14,556 nt of DNA. Origin: JBHJGM01 sp964405825 (GTDB lineage Bacteria > Verrucomicrobiota > Verrucomicrobiia > Opitutales > JBHJGM01). Below the pieces are notes generated by a model. The model searched no databases. It saw only the letters and a program-made list of their open reading frames with translations, and had not been told where the DNA came from. Position numbers and translations under genes: made by a program. The stretch covers positions 1 to 14,556 of the forward strand of contig CAYOPI010000076.1 in the NCBI GenBank assembly GCA_964405825.1. Reading direction: 5' to 3'. Shown here one piece after another: positions 1 to 6,412 of the stretch (position 1 is the stretch's first letter; every line of letters begins with the position of its first letter).

Positions 1-614
1 GCTGAAGCTTCACCAGCTGCAAGTTGAATGTCTAGTCGACCATGCTCAATAGTAGATGCAACAAGATCTTTCCCTGTTTCTCCTGACTGATGAAGCTCTA
101 CCATAGTGTTCGTTAACTGCTGCCTTTGTGAATCACTAGGCTGGTGATCTCCTATGTAATTTATCGTCCGATTAAGATCTTTACGTAATTTCCGTAATTG
201 AGATGCTTTTCTTGCATTCTTACGGCTAGCGTCAACGGCTCTGCTCTTGAACAGCCCCTTCGGGTCGAACTTCGTCCACGGATTTTGCTGGACGTACGTA
301 TAGACGTTGGGGCCGTCGACGAAGCCCAGGGGATCGCGCGTTAAGAAGACGCCCGCTTCGAGGTCCCTATACCTAAAGCCTTCGTTTAGCAGGCCCGTCG
401 AGTCTTCCTCTTTGGTGTTGCCGTGCTGGCGGTCGGGGTTCTCACCCCACTCTTCGGTGTTGGGTGTGTCGCCGTGGCACCCAAAAGCCTCCTAGTTGGC
501 TTGATAGGTTAACTCACCCGTGCGGTCTGTCGCGGCTACCACGTCCCCGCGCGCATAGTAATGGTTGAAGTAGCCAATAGGGGTCAAGCTTTGGCAAGAA
601 ACTTTGTGTTTTCC
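1..614 (-). pseudogene. RHS core-end fragment with partial C-terminal tip (copy 1)
   Basis: On the minus strand one frame reads from a TAG at 615-617 through a core segment containing YARGDVVAATD, FRYRDLEAGVFLTRDPLGF and a QNPWTKFDPKGL junction. It then enters a different sequence that stays open to the window edge. These motifs are the hallmark end of the RHS core, the shell-forming part of polymorphic toxins. The frame is broken by an in-frame TAG at 492-494 where a Tyr would be expected (AN-stop-EAFG). No plausible ATG or GTG follows it until about position 100. Only about 20 core residues lie before that stop, so the piece cannot be a functional RHS protein on its own. The tip after FDPKGL is Lys/Arg/Gln-rich (SRKNARKASQLRKLRKDLNR) and not recognised; its toxin domain would lie beyond position 1. 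The tip DNA is clearly more AT-rich than the core, as is usual for RHS tips. Confident as an RHS fragment; tip function unknown. Confidence 0.8.
303..500. repeat. Direct repeat of RHS core end, copy 1 (partner at 2107-2304)
   Basis: Aligned by eye with 2107-2304 at a constant offset of 1804 bases, with no indel and about 17 mismatches in 200 bases. The block with the stop codon (481-500) is identical in both copies for 20 bases. Similarity continues at a lower level on both sides until the sequences become unrelated. Confidence 0.85.
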
Positions 615-694
615 CTATCGAGCCAAACAGGGTGGAAGTGCGGCCTCTTCTGCTTTTTGCGTCAGAACACGCGCTTGGCTACAGCTATACCCAA

Positions 695-1375
695 TCAGCA
701 GTCGAGATTACTCATATCTTCAAGAATTTCTTTTGCCTTGGCATGCAACTTGCCTTCGGGGTCGATATCGGAGTTTAACATCGTCTCCAAAACTTGGACT
801 ACAATATCTTTTCTATCGCACCAATTCGCTGCTGTTAACAAGCCGTTTACGATTTTAAAATCTTGCGCTCCACAATTAAGAGCCCCCTGATAGACGCTCA
901 AAGATTCCTCATGCCTATCCAGTTGATTGAGAAACGCCCCCTTAAGATAAAGAGCCTCTGAATCTTTGGGAAAGTGACTGAGATATTCCTCGATGCTAAT
1001 GAGCGCATTTCGTGAATCGTTTAAATAGTTGTAACATTGAGCTACATGTACGCCTGAGTTTTCATAGAAGGGCGCAAGCGACTTAAAAACTTGGACAGCC
1101 TTAGAGTATTTTTTCGCCTTTTTAAGAGCTAGTCCAAAATGAAAGAGAGCTGAATTCTTATGAGCAGGATTCTCCTGTTCGTCTGCAATACGATTATAGA
1201 TCTCTTGCGCCTTTTGGTATTCTGTGAGCTCGTAGTATGAATGACCTTCTAGCATCTGAAGGGTGAGTGATAACTTGCAGACTCGACCTAACTCATCAAT
1301 AGAATGTAATACCTCCTCGTACCTACCAGCATCGAAGGCATTTAATATCAAGCTAGTGCTTTTACAGTTATTCAT
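695..1375 (-). CDS. TPR-like helical repeat protein, candidate immunity or orphan-module protein
   Basis: A 226-aa protein from the ATG at 1375; a TTG start at 1387 would add four residues. No clear ribosome binding site precedes either. About four degenerate tetratricopeptide-type helix pairs are visible over residues 35-175, for example EYQKAQEIYNRIADEQENPA, AKKYSKAVQVFKSLAPFYEN, RNALISIEEYLSHFPKDSEA and RHEESLSVYQGALNCGAQDF. There is no signal peptide or membrane segment, so it is probably cytosolic and a protein-binding scaffold. It starts 77 bases after the stop of the upstream RHS tip and is followed by the second RHS core fragment on the same strand. That is where the cognate immunity gene of an RHS tip normally sits, and its AT-rich composition matches the tips rather than the core. 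An immunity role is inference from position; it could be an unrelated cargo gene. The TPR assignment is moderately sure. Confidence 0.75.
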   Translation of the reverse strand: MNNCKSTSLILNAFDAGRYEEVLHSIDELGRVCKLSLTLQMLEGHSYYELTEYQKAQEIYNRIADEQENPAHKNSALFHFGLALKKAKKYSKAVQVFKSLAPFYENSGVHVAQCYNYLNDSRNALISIEEYLSHFPKDSEALYLKGAFLNQLDRHEESLSVYQGALNCGAQDFKIVNGLLTAANWCDRKDIVVQVLETMLNSDIDPEGKLHAKAKEILEDMSNLDC

Positions 1376-1452
1376 AAAATCGGTCAAGTCTGTAAAGCCG
1401 TCCTGTATTCATTTTCTTCAGAGTAACACCGTTCATGGCTTTCCCCGTTTGA

Positions 1453-2154
1453 TTAATCTGAATCTTCTTCTTGTTCATGGTCCTCAGAATCTGCAACGTC
1501 GTCGGAGCCGCCCATTCCTGACATTCTCTTTATCTCTTCATTCTCGCGCTGCCGTTCCTCTTTTTCTAAAGGATCATTAGGCCGTTCTCTACGTTCTTGA
1601 TTTCGCCTACGCCTATCCTTTAACGGAGTATCGTCGGCGTTACGATCTCTATTTCTCTCCTGATAGCCATGATCAGCCGGACTGTCTTGAGCGTCACCAT
1701 CAGTCGGTGGCCCTTGTTCTTGTTGCTGTTCTGGTTGCTCGTGTCTCTCTCGAGCAGAGTCTTCAGGAGATGAAGTTTCATCCTCGCTAAGATGTTCGTG
1801 TAATGCTACTATTTCGATTAATGTTGATAACGAAACTAAGGCAATAAGTTGAGCAGCGGTATAAGCAGCTTCCTCTTTACTTCTTTTCCGGGCATAATTA
1901 CGGTTTTTATGCAGGTCTTCATTAGTTGTCTTCGGACCACCACTCATCTCCTGCATGATTAACTGGGTGGTGTAAGGATTGAATCCACCAGTACCTTGAG
2001 CCCCTCCCATGTGATCCCCCATGGTTTGTGCATCCGAGTGTGGCATAAATGTCACCAACCCCAGCGGGTCGAAGGCGGTCCAGGGGTTTTGGCGGACATA
2101 GGAATAGACGTTGGGGCCGTCGACGAAGCCCAGGGGATCGCGCGTTAAGAACAC
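1453..2154 (-). CDS. RHS core end plus charged C-terminal tip (downstream of in-frame stop)
   Basis: A 233-aa frame from the GTG at 2154. The first 33 residues are the end of the RHS core (FLTRDPLGFVDGPNVYSYVR, then QNPWTAFDPLGL). The remaining 200 are a tip I do not recognise. The tip has a Gly/Met-rich stretch, one likely membrane helix (AAQLIALVSLSTLIEIVALH, about residues 93-112), and then about 120 residues of very charged, Glu/Arg/Gln/Asp-rich low-complexity sequence ending in acidic EQEEDSD. No known nuclease or deaminase motif is visible. The frame continues upstream in phase to a TAG at 2296-2298, beyond which lies more RHS core. The GTG may therefore be only a fortuitous start in a broken gene. 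It precedes the TPR gene by 77 bases. RHS identity is sure; expression and function are unknown. Confidence 0.7.
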   Translation of the reverse strand: MFLTRDPLGFVDGPNVYSYVRQNPWTAFDPLGLVTFMPHSDAQTMGDHMGGAQGTGGFNPYTTQLIMQEMSGGPKTTNEDLHKNRNYARKRSKEEAAYTAAQLIALVSLSTLIEIVALHEHLSEDETSSPEDSARERHEQPEQQQEQGPPTDGDAQDSPADHGYQERNRDRNADDTPLKDRRRRNQERRERPNDPLEKEERQRENEEIKRMSGMGGSDDVADSEDHEQEEDSD

Positions 2155-2304
2155 CCCCGCTTCGAGGTCCCTATACCTAAAGCCTTCGTTGAGTAGCCCC
2201 GTCGGGTCTTCCTCTTTGGTGTTGCCTTGCTGGCGGTCGGGGTTGGTCCCCCAGTCCTCGGTGTTGGGGGTGTCACCATGGCGCCCAAAAGCCTCCTAGT
2301 TGGC
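2107..2304. repeat. Direct repeat of RHS core end, copy 2 (partner at 303-500)
   Basis: This is the second copy of the block described at 303-500. The 20 bases around the TAG (2285-2304) are identical to 481-500. The block encodes the conserved end of the RHS core on the minus strand. Confidence 0.85.
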
Positions 2305-2544
2305 AAGGTAGGCCAGGTCGCCGGTGGTGTCGGTGGCCGCCACCACGTCCCCGCGCGCGTTGTAGTGCTTCACCGACATCTCACCGCCGCGCAGCGTGTA
2401 CAAAATCCCCCCAACGCCGCCACCCCAATCGCTCCCGCGGATGTATTGCACCGCCAGCGCTCCGCTCGCGTACTCCTGCACGCTCGTGCCGCCCGAGAAA
2501 CTCACGTCGGTGGCCTGGCCGCCGGCTCGTGAGCCACCTCCGGG
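2296..2544 (-). pseudogene. RHS core fragment upstream of the in-frame TAG (copy 2)
   Basis: This minus-strand frame encodes RHS core sequence, including QEYASGALAVQYIRGSDWGG, GGILYTLRGG and KHYNARGDVVAATDTTG. It stops at TAG 2296-2298 and is in phase with the frame that resumes downstream to 1453. It is bounded upstream by a TGA at 2545-2547, so at most 82 core residues remain of a protein family that usually exceeds 1,000 residues. The first codons (PGGSRAGGQ) no longer look like RHS, so the homologous part probably begins near 2515-2525. No credible start or promoter for this strand was seen. It is best read as a truncated remnant moved here with its tip, cut off at the border with the plus-strand export operon. 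Confidence 0.75.
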
Positions 2545-2548
2545 TCAC

Positions 2549-2576
2549 TTGACACCCGTGGATTGCCGCCGATAAT
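2549..2576 (+). promoter_or_regulatory. Sigma70-type promoter of the export operon, possibly leaderless
   Basis: A perfect -35 TTGACA (2549-2554), a 16-base spacer and a -10 GATAAT (2571-2576, 5 of 6 to consensus). Transcription should start near 2582-2584, essentially on the tandem ATGATG at 2581-2586, so the transcript would have almost no 5' leader. The -35 sits inside an imperfect inverted repeat, CGGGTCACTTGACACCCG (2541-2558), which could be an operator. Confidence 0.65.
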
Positions 2577-2580
2577 TAAT

Positions 2581-2958
2581 ATGATGGTCCGTCCACTGGC
2601 CTGCATCCTGGTCCTTTTTCTGTCGGCGCTGGCAAGCTCCGGAGTGTGTTGGAGTGGGCCGATGGCTGGAGTGGAGGTTGCGGAGTCCGAGGGCTGCTGC
2701 CATTCCGAAGCGCCCGAGCCGCCGGAGTCCTCCGACTGTGCTTTCTGCGATGGCTTGAGGGTGACCGATGGCGATTTCGTGCTGCCGGAGATGGTCCGTC
2801 TGGACCTGCCGACACCGATCGCGACGGCCCCGTTCGAGGAATTGGCATCGCTCGCCGGTGGTCGACAGTCCGTGGCTTCCGCCGCGGTGCGTCGCGATCA
2901 TTGGCCACCTCCGGGATTGGGCGACCGCCTCGCGATCCTGCAAAGACGCCTCACCTGA
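2581..2958 (+). CDS. Small secreted Cys-rich protein leading the ABC export operon
   Basis: A 125-aa protein from the ATG at 2581 (or the adjacent ATG at 2584). The frame is open to a TTG at 2563, but the -10 box lies at 2571-2576, so the ATGs are preferred. Residues 3-22 are a hydrophobic export signal (PLACILVLFLSALASSG), with Cys23 just after it. The mature part has a compact cysteine cluster CCHSEAPEPPESSDCAFC (residues 39-56), meaning CC-H followed by C-x2-C. This would suit metal binding or disulfides in the periplasm. The C-terminal half is Pro/Ala/Leu-rich and ends in a DRLAILQRRLT tail. I do not recognise a named family. From general knowledge, small CC-H/C-x2-C secreted proteins are often seen ahead of metal efflux genes, and here an adaptor-ABC exporter follows 130 bases downstream. 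A metal-related role is inference. Confidence 0.7.
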   Translation: MMVRPLACILVLFLSALASSGVCWSGPMAGVEVAESEGCCHSEAPEPPESSDCAFCDGLRVTDGDFVLPEMVRLDLPTPIATAPFEELASLAGGRQSVASAAVRRDHWPPPGLGDRLAILQRRLT

Positions 2959-2972
2959 GAGGCAGATTCGTT

Positions 2973-2994
2973 GACCCGCCGCTGTTGGCGGGTC
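2973..2994 (+). other. Perfect 8-bp hairpin after the small Cys-rich gene
   Basis: GACCCGCC (2973-2980), a 6-base loop GCTGTT, then GGCGGGTC (2987-2994). It begins 15 bases after the stop of the small gene. No T-tract follows, so it is not a standard intrinsic terminator. It could be an mRNA-stabilising or processing element that sets different expression of the first gene and the exporter genes. Confidence 0.5.
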
Positions 2995-3001
2995 CCCGTG
3001 C

Positions 3002-3018
3002 GCACGGCCCGGCCGTGC
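3002..3018 (+). other. Second hairpin or palindrome before the adaptor gene
   Basis: GCACGGCC (3002-3009), one central base, then GGCCGTGC (3011-3018) form a perfect 17-base inverted repeat, only 7 bases after the preceding hairpin. Two TT bases follow. It lies 70 bases before the adaptor start. Confidence 0.45.
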
Positions 3019-3088
3019 TTCCGGCGTGCCTTGGGCCCATCGCGCATGCGCCTTCCGCCGGGTCCTTCACCCATCACGAACGAATCAC

Positions 3089-4534
3089 ATGTCTGCATCG
3101 CAACTCAGTACACTCGTGCGCCCGACCCGCACGGAAAACAGCCAGCCGCCGCCGGTCCAGCGACGCCGCCGGTGGAGCGCACTCTTCCCCCTGGCGTTGC
3201 TGTTGGGCTTCGGGGTGCTCATCGTGGTGCTCTTCGGCGAACGCCTCCTGCCGGTTCGGGAAGTCACCGTGGCCAACGTCATCACCGTCAACGAATTCGC
3301 GGGCAACGGCGTGGCGGCCGTCTCAATCCCGGCGCAGGACCCCTACGCGGGCGAAGTGCTTTTTCAGGCCTCGGGCTGGATCGAGCCCGACCCCCTTCCG
3401 CTCAAAGCCACCGCACTGGTCAACGGCGTGGTCGACGAGGTCTTCGTGCTGGAGGGCGACGCCGTCGCCGAGGGCCAGGTTATCGCCACGCTCATCGACG
3501 AGGACGCCCGCCTGAACCTGGCAACCGCCCGGGCTGCCCGTCAGGCCGCCGAGGCGCGACAGGCCGCCAATCAGGCCGCGATTGGCCGGGCCGGTGCGAG
3601 CATTCAAACCCTGGAGAAACGCATTCTCGCCGCCCAGGCCGCCCTGGACGAGCGCGTCGACGTCGCCCAGCGCCTGGAGGACGCCGGTCCAAATTCGGTG
3701 GCTGGCGTGGAGGTCACCCGAGCCAGGTTGCGCGTCACCGCTCAGGAGGCCGAAATTGCCGCGCTGGAATCCGAACGCGCCGAACTGCAGGGACGCCTCG
3801 CCGAGCTGCGCAGCCTCGACGGGCAGTTCGCCGCCGAACTCGCCCTGGCCGACACCGAGATCGCGCGCCGCCAACTCGCCCTCGACCGCACCCGCATTGA
3901 ATCGCCGGTGGAGGGACGCGTCCTGCGCCTGCTGGCCACCCCCGGTCAGCAGCGGATGCTCGGCCCGGACAACCCCGACTCGGCCGCCATCGCCTACCTC
4001 TACCAGCCCGACCGGCTGCAGGCCCGCATCGACGTGCCCCTGGCCGAAGCCGCCGCCTTGCAGGTCGGCCAGGCCGTGCGCCTGCGGACGAACTTCCTGC
4101 CCGACCAGGTCTTTCGGGGCAAGGTCACGCGCATCACCGGCGAGGCCGACCTCCAGCGCAACACCCTCCAGGCCAAGGTCGCGCTGAAGGACCCCGACGG
4201 CCGCCTGCGCCCGGAAATGCTCTGCCGCGCCGAGTTTCTCAACGCCCTCGCCAGCGGCGAAAATCCCGCCGGCATGACCTCAGCCTCCACCGGTGGCATT
4301 CGCGTCTACGTGCCCGAAGCCGCCCTGCTTGGCCGCGACGCAGACCTGGCCGAAGTCTGGCGTCTCGACGCGTCCGGCGAACGCGTGCAACGCCAGTCGG
4401 TCCGGCTCGGCCAGGAGCGTCGCGAGCGTTTCCTGCGCGTTGTTGAAGGCCTCAAGCCCGGCGACCGCGTCGTGCTCAACCCACCTGCCAACCTCGAAGC
4501 CGGTGCGCGCGTGCGACCCGCCAACGAAAGCTGA
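3089..4534 (+). CDS. HlyD/MacA-family periplasmic adaptor of an ABC exporter
   Basis: A 481-aa membrane-fusion protein that would link an inner-membrane exporter to an outer-membrane channel. Start at ATG 3089. The frame is open to a GTG at 3026, but those extra residues (MPWAHRACAF) look non-coding. An Arg-rich cytosolic N-terminus (RRRR, residues 25-28) is followed by a membrane anchor at about 31-49. A lipoyl-like hairpin half follows at about 94-142 (ASGWIEPDPLPLKA, VNGVVDEVFVLEGDAVAEGQ). A long Ala/Glu/Arg-rich coiled-coil arm spans about 143-267. The second lipoyl half follows with the classic TRIESPVEGRVL (268-279), then beta-barrel and membrane-proximal domains. It lies 5 bases before the ATPase gene, so they are almost surely co-transcribed. 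No TolC-like gene is nearby, so the channel must be encoded elsewhere. The substrate cannot be told from this protein. Confidence 0.92.
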   Translation: MSASQLSTLVRPTRTENSQPPPVQRRRRWSALFPLALLLGFGVLIVVLFGERLLPVREVTVANVITVNEFAGNGVAAVSIPAQDPYAGEVLFQASGWIEPDPLPLKATALVNGVVDEVFVLEGDAVAEGQVIATLIDEDARLNLATARAARQAAEARQAANQAAIGRAGASIQTLEKRILAAQAALDERVDVAQRLEDAGPNSVAGVEVTRARLRVTAQEAEIAALESERAELQGRLAELRSLDGQFAAELALADTEIARRQLALDRTRIESPVEGRVLRLLATPGQQRMLGPDNPDSAAIAYLYQPDRLQARIDVPLAEAAALQVGQAVRLRTNFLPDQVFRGKVTRITGEADLQRNTLQAKVALKDPDGRLRPEMLCRAEFLNALASGENPAGMTSASTGGIRVYVPEAALLGRDADLAEVWRLDASGERVQRQSVRLGQERRERFLRVVEGLKPGDRVVLNPPANLEAGARVRPANES

Positions 4535-4539
4535 CCGCT

Positions 4540-5256
4540 GTGAACGACGACGACGTACCTTTCATTCGCTGCCGAGGCCTCGGCAAGACCTACGTCAAGG
4601 GGCGCACCACCGTGACGCCGCTGGAAGACCTCGATCTGGATGTTCCGCGCGGGCAGTTTCTCGCCCTGATGGGGCCGTCGGGCTCGGGCAAGACAACCCT
4701 GCTCAACTGCATCGCGGGCATCGACTCGCCCAGCCGCGGCGAACTGCACGTCGATGGCCGCAACCTCGCCGCCCTCTCGCGCGCGGAACTCACCCGCTGG
4801 CGCGCCCGACACTGCGGCTACATCTTCCAGCTCTACCACCTGGTGCCCATCCTCTCGGCCTTTGAGAACGTCGAGCTGCCGCTCCTGCTCGACCGGACAC
4901 TCTCGCGCAAGGACCGCCAGGACCGCGTGCACTCGGCGCTTGAACTGGTCGACCTGGCCGACCGCGCCGAGCACCGCCCCGCCGAGCTTTCCGGCGGACA
5001 GGAGCAGCGCGTGGCCATCGCCCGGGCGATCGTCGCCGACCCCGGCCTGCTCGTGGCCGACGAGCCTACCGGCGATCTCGACCGCGACTGCGGCACGCAG
5101 ATCCTCGACCTGCTCCGGCAGCTCGCCGACGCCTTCGGCAAGACCGTCCTCATGGTCACCCACGATGCCCGTGCCGCCGCCGTCGCCCACCGAACGCTTC
5201 ACCTGGAAAAGGGCCGGCTCGTCGAAAGCGGCCAGCTGACGGAGGCCGCGCCATGA
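4540..5256 (+). CDS. ABC transporter ATP-binding protein, MacB/LolD type
   Basis: A 238-aa nucleotide-binding subunit that powers the export system. It begins with GTG at 4540, 5 bases after the adaptor stop, and its stop overlaps the next start as ATGA. All ABC motifs are present: Walker A GPSGSGKT (45-52), Q-loop Gln97 in FQLYHLVPILSAFENVELPL, signature LSGGQEQRVAIARA (150-163), Walker B LLVADEPTGDLD (170-181) with catalytic Glu175, and switch His208 in VTHD. The FQ-x2-LVPxLSAxENVELPL pattern and the length match the LolD/MacB subfamily, in which the ATPase pairs with FtsX-fold permeases. The signature has Glu where most relatives have a second Gln (QEQ instead of QQQ); this position is not catalytic. 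Function as an ATPase is confident; the substrate is unknown. Confidence 0.95.
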   Translation: MNDDDVPFIRCRGLGKTYVKGRTTVTPLEDLDLDVPRGQFLALMGPSGSGKTTLLNCIAGIDSPSRGELHVDGRNLAALSRAELTRWRARHCGYIFQLYHLVPILSAFENVELPLLLDRTLSRKDRQDRVHSALELVDLADRAEHRPAELSGGQEQRVAIARAIVADPGLLVADEPTGDLDRDCGTQILDLLRQLADAFGKTVLMVTHDARAAAVAHRTLHLEKGRLVESGQLTEAAP

Positions 5257-6407
5257 TTCACACCAGCCTCCGACTGGGCACCCTCGCCCTGAAGCAACTC
5301 ACCCGGCATCGCGTGCGCAGCCTGCTGACCGTGGGTGGCGTCGCCGTGGGCATGTTCCTTTACGCCGCCGTGGAGACTCTCCAGCAGTCCCTCAGCGTGG
5401 TGACCGAGGCCAGCTCCGAGGACAACGTGCTGGTCGTCTACCGCGAGAACCGCTTCTGCCCCTCCACGTCGCGACTGCCCGAATACTACGGCGACGAGAT
5501 CCGCCGCCTCCCCGGCGTGGTCGAGGCGCTGCCCATCCAGATAACCGTCAACCATTGCGGGGCCAGCCTCGACGTCATCGCCTTCCGCGGAGTCCCGCCA
5601 GGTACCCTGCGCGCCTACAACCCCGAGCTGGAGATCGTCGAAGGCTCGCTGGATGCCTGGAAGTCGCGCGGCGACGCGGCGCTGGTGGGCCGGCACTTTG
5701 CCGAGCGTCGTGGCCTGGCGCCCGGCGACCAGTTTGAAGCCGTGGGCGTGCGCGTCTGGGTGGCAGGCATTCTGGAGTCCCCGCTGCCGCAGGACAACAA
5801 CGTGGCCTACGTGCACCTGCCCTTCCTCCAGCAGGCCTCGCGCATCGGCCTGGGCCTGGTCACGCAGTTCAACGTCCGCGTGGAATCCCCCGCCGATCTG
5901 GAGCCCGTTGCCAGGCAGATCGACGCGCTCTTTGCGGCCGATGCCGCCCCGACCGAGACCCGTCCCGAGAAAGCCTTCGTCACCCAGACCGCCCAGGAGC
6001 TGATCGAGCTGGTCGCCTTCACCCGCTGGCTCGGGCTGGGCGCGGTCCTGGCCGTGCTCGGGCTCGTCGCCAACGCCCTCCTGCTTGCCGCCCGTTCCCG
6101 CGTGCAGGAGAGCGCCATCTACCAGACTGTCGGCTACTCGCGTTTGGCGATCGGCCTGCTGATGGTCTGGGAAGGTGCTCTGCTGGGCCTGGCCGGGGGC
6201 GCGCTCGGCTGTTTCTCGGCGGCGCTGTTCTTCTCCTGGAAGCGCCTCACCCTCGGCAGCGACGGCATCACCATCGCCCTCTCGCCGGACCTCACTGTTT
6301 TCGTCTACGGGCTGGGGGTGGCGGTGGTGCTGGGCCTGCTGGCCTCGCTTTGGCCGGCCGTCGTCGCGGCCCGGCGGCCCATCGTTCAATCCCTGCGCCA
6401 GGCCTGA
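5253..6407 (+). CDS. FtsX/MacB-type ABC permease, first of two
   Basis: A 384-aa permease whose ATG overlaps the ATPase stop (ATGA at 5253-5256), indicating translational coupling. It has the MacB layout: TM1 at about 22-41 (SLLTVGGVAVGMFLYAAVET), a large periplasmic domain at about 43-255, and three C-terminal membrane segments at about 260-285, 303-330 and 350-375. The FtsX-type loop ARSRVQESAIYQTVGYSR lies between TM2 and TM3. The periplasmic domain contains two cysteines, in ENRFCPSTSRLPEYYG and TVNHCGASLDV. Such mechanotransmitting permeases usually drive periplasmic or outer-leaflet substrates through the adaptor rather than moving them through the membrane. A second permease of nearly equal length follows 5 bases downstream, so the transporter is probably a heterodimer of the two. 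Confidence 0.92.
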   Translation: MIHTSLRLGTLALKQLTRHRVRSLLTVGGVAVGMFLYAAVETLQQSLSVVTEASSEDNVLVVYRENRFCPSTSRLPEYYGDEIRRLPGVVEALPIQITVNHCGASLDVIAFRGVPPGTLRAYNPELEIVEGSLDAWKSRGDAALVGRHFAERRGLAPGDQFEAVGVRVWVAGILESPLPQDNNVAYVHLPFLQQASRIGLGLVTQFNVRVESPADLEPVARQIDALFAADAAPTETRPEKAFVTQTAQELIELVAFTRWLGLGAVLAVLGLVANALLLAARSRVQESAIYQTVGYSRLAIGLLMVWEGALLGLAGGALGCFSAALFFSWKRLTLGSDGITIALSPDLTVFVYGLGVAVVLGLLASLWPAVVAARRPIVQSLRQA

Positions 6408-6412
6408 GAACC

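Noticed and set aside
307..495. Two near-identical 62-aa plus-strand frames (307-495 and 2111-2299)
   Set aside because: Their matching sequence comes from the duplicated RHS core on the opposite strand, which has the recognisable protein motifs.
1368..1436. 22-aa mini open frame between the RHS tip and the TPR gene
   Set aside because: Overlaps the TPR start in another frame and has no ribosome binding site or conservation evidence; a frame this short arises easily by chance.
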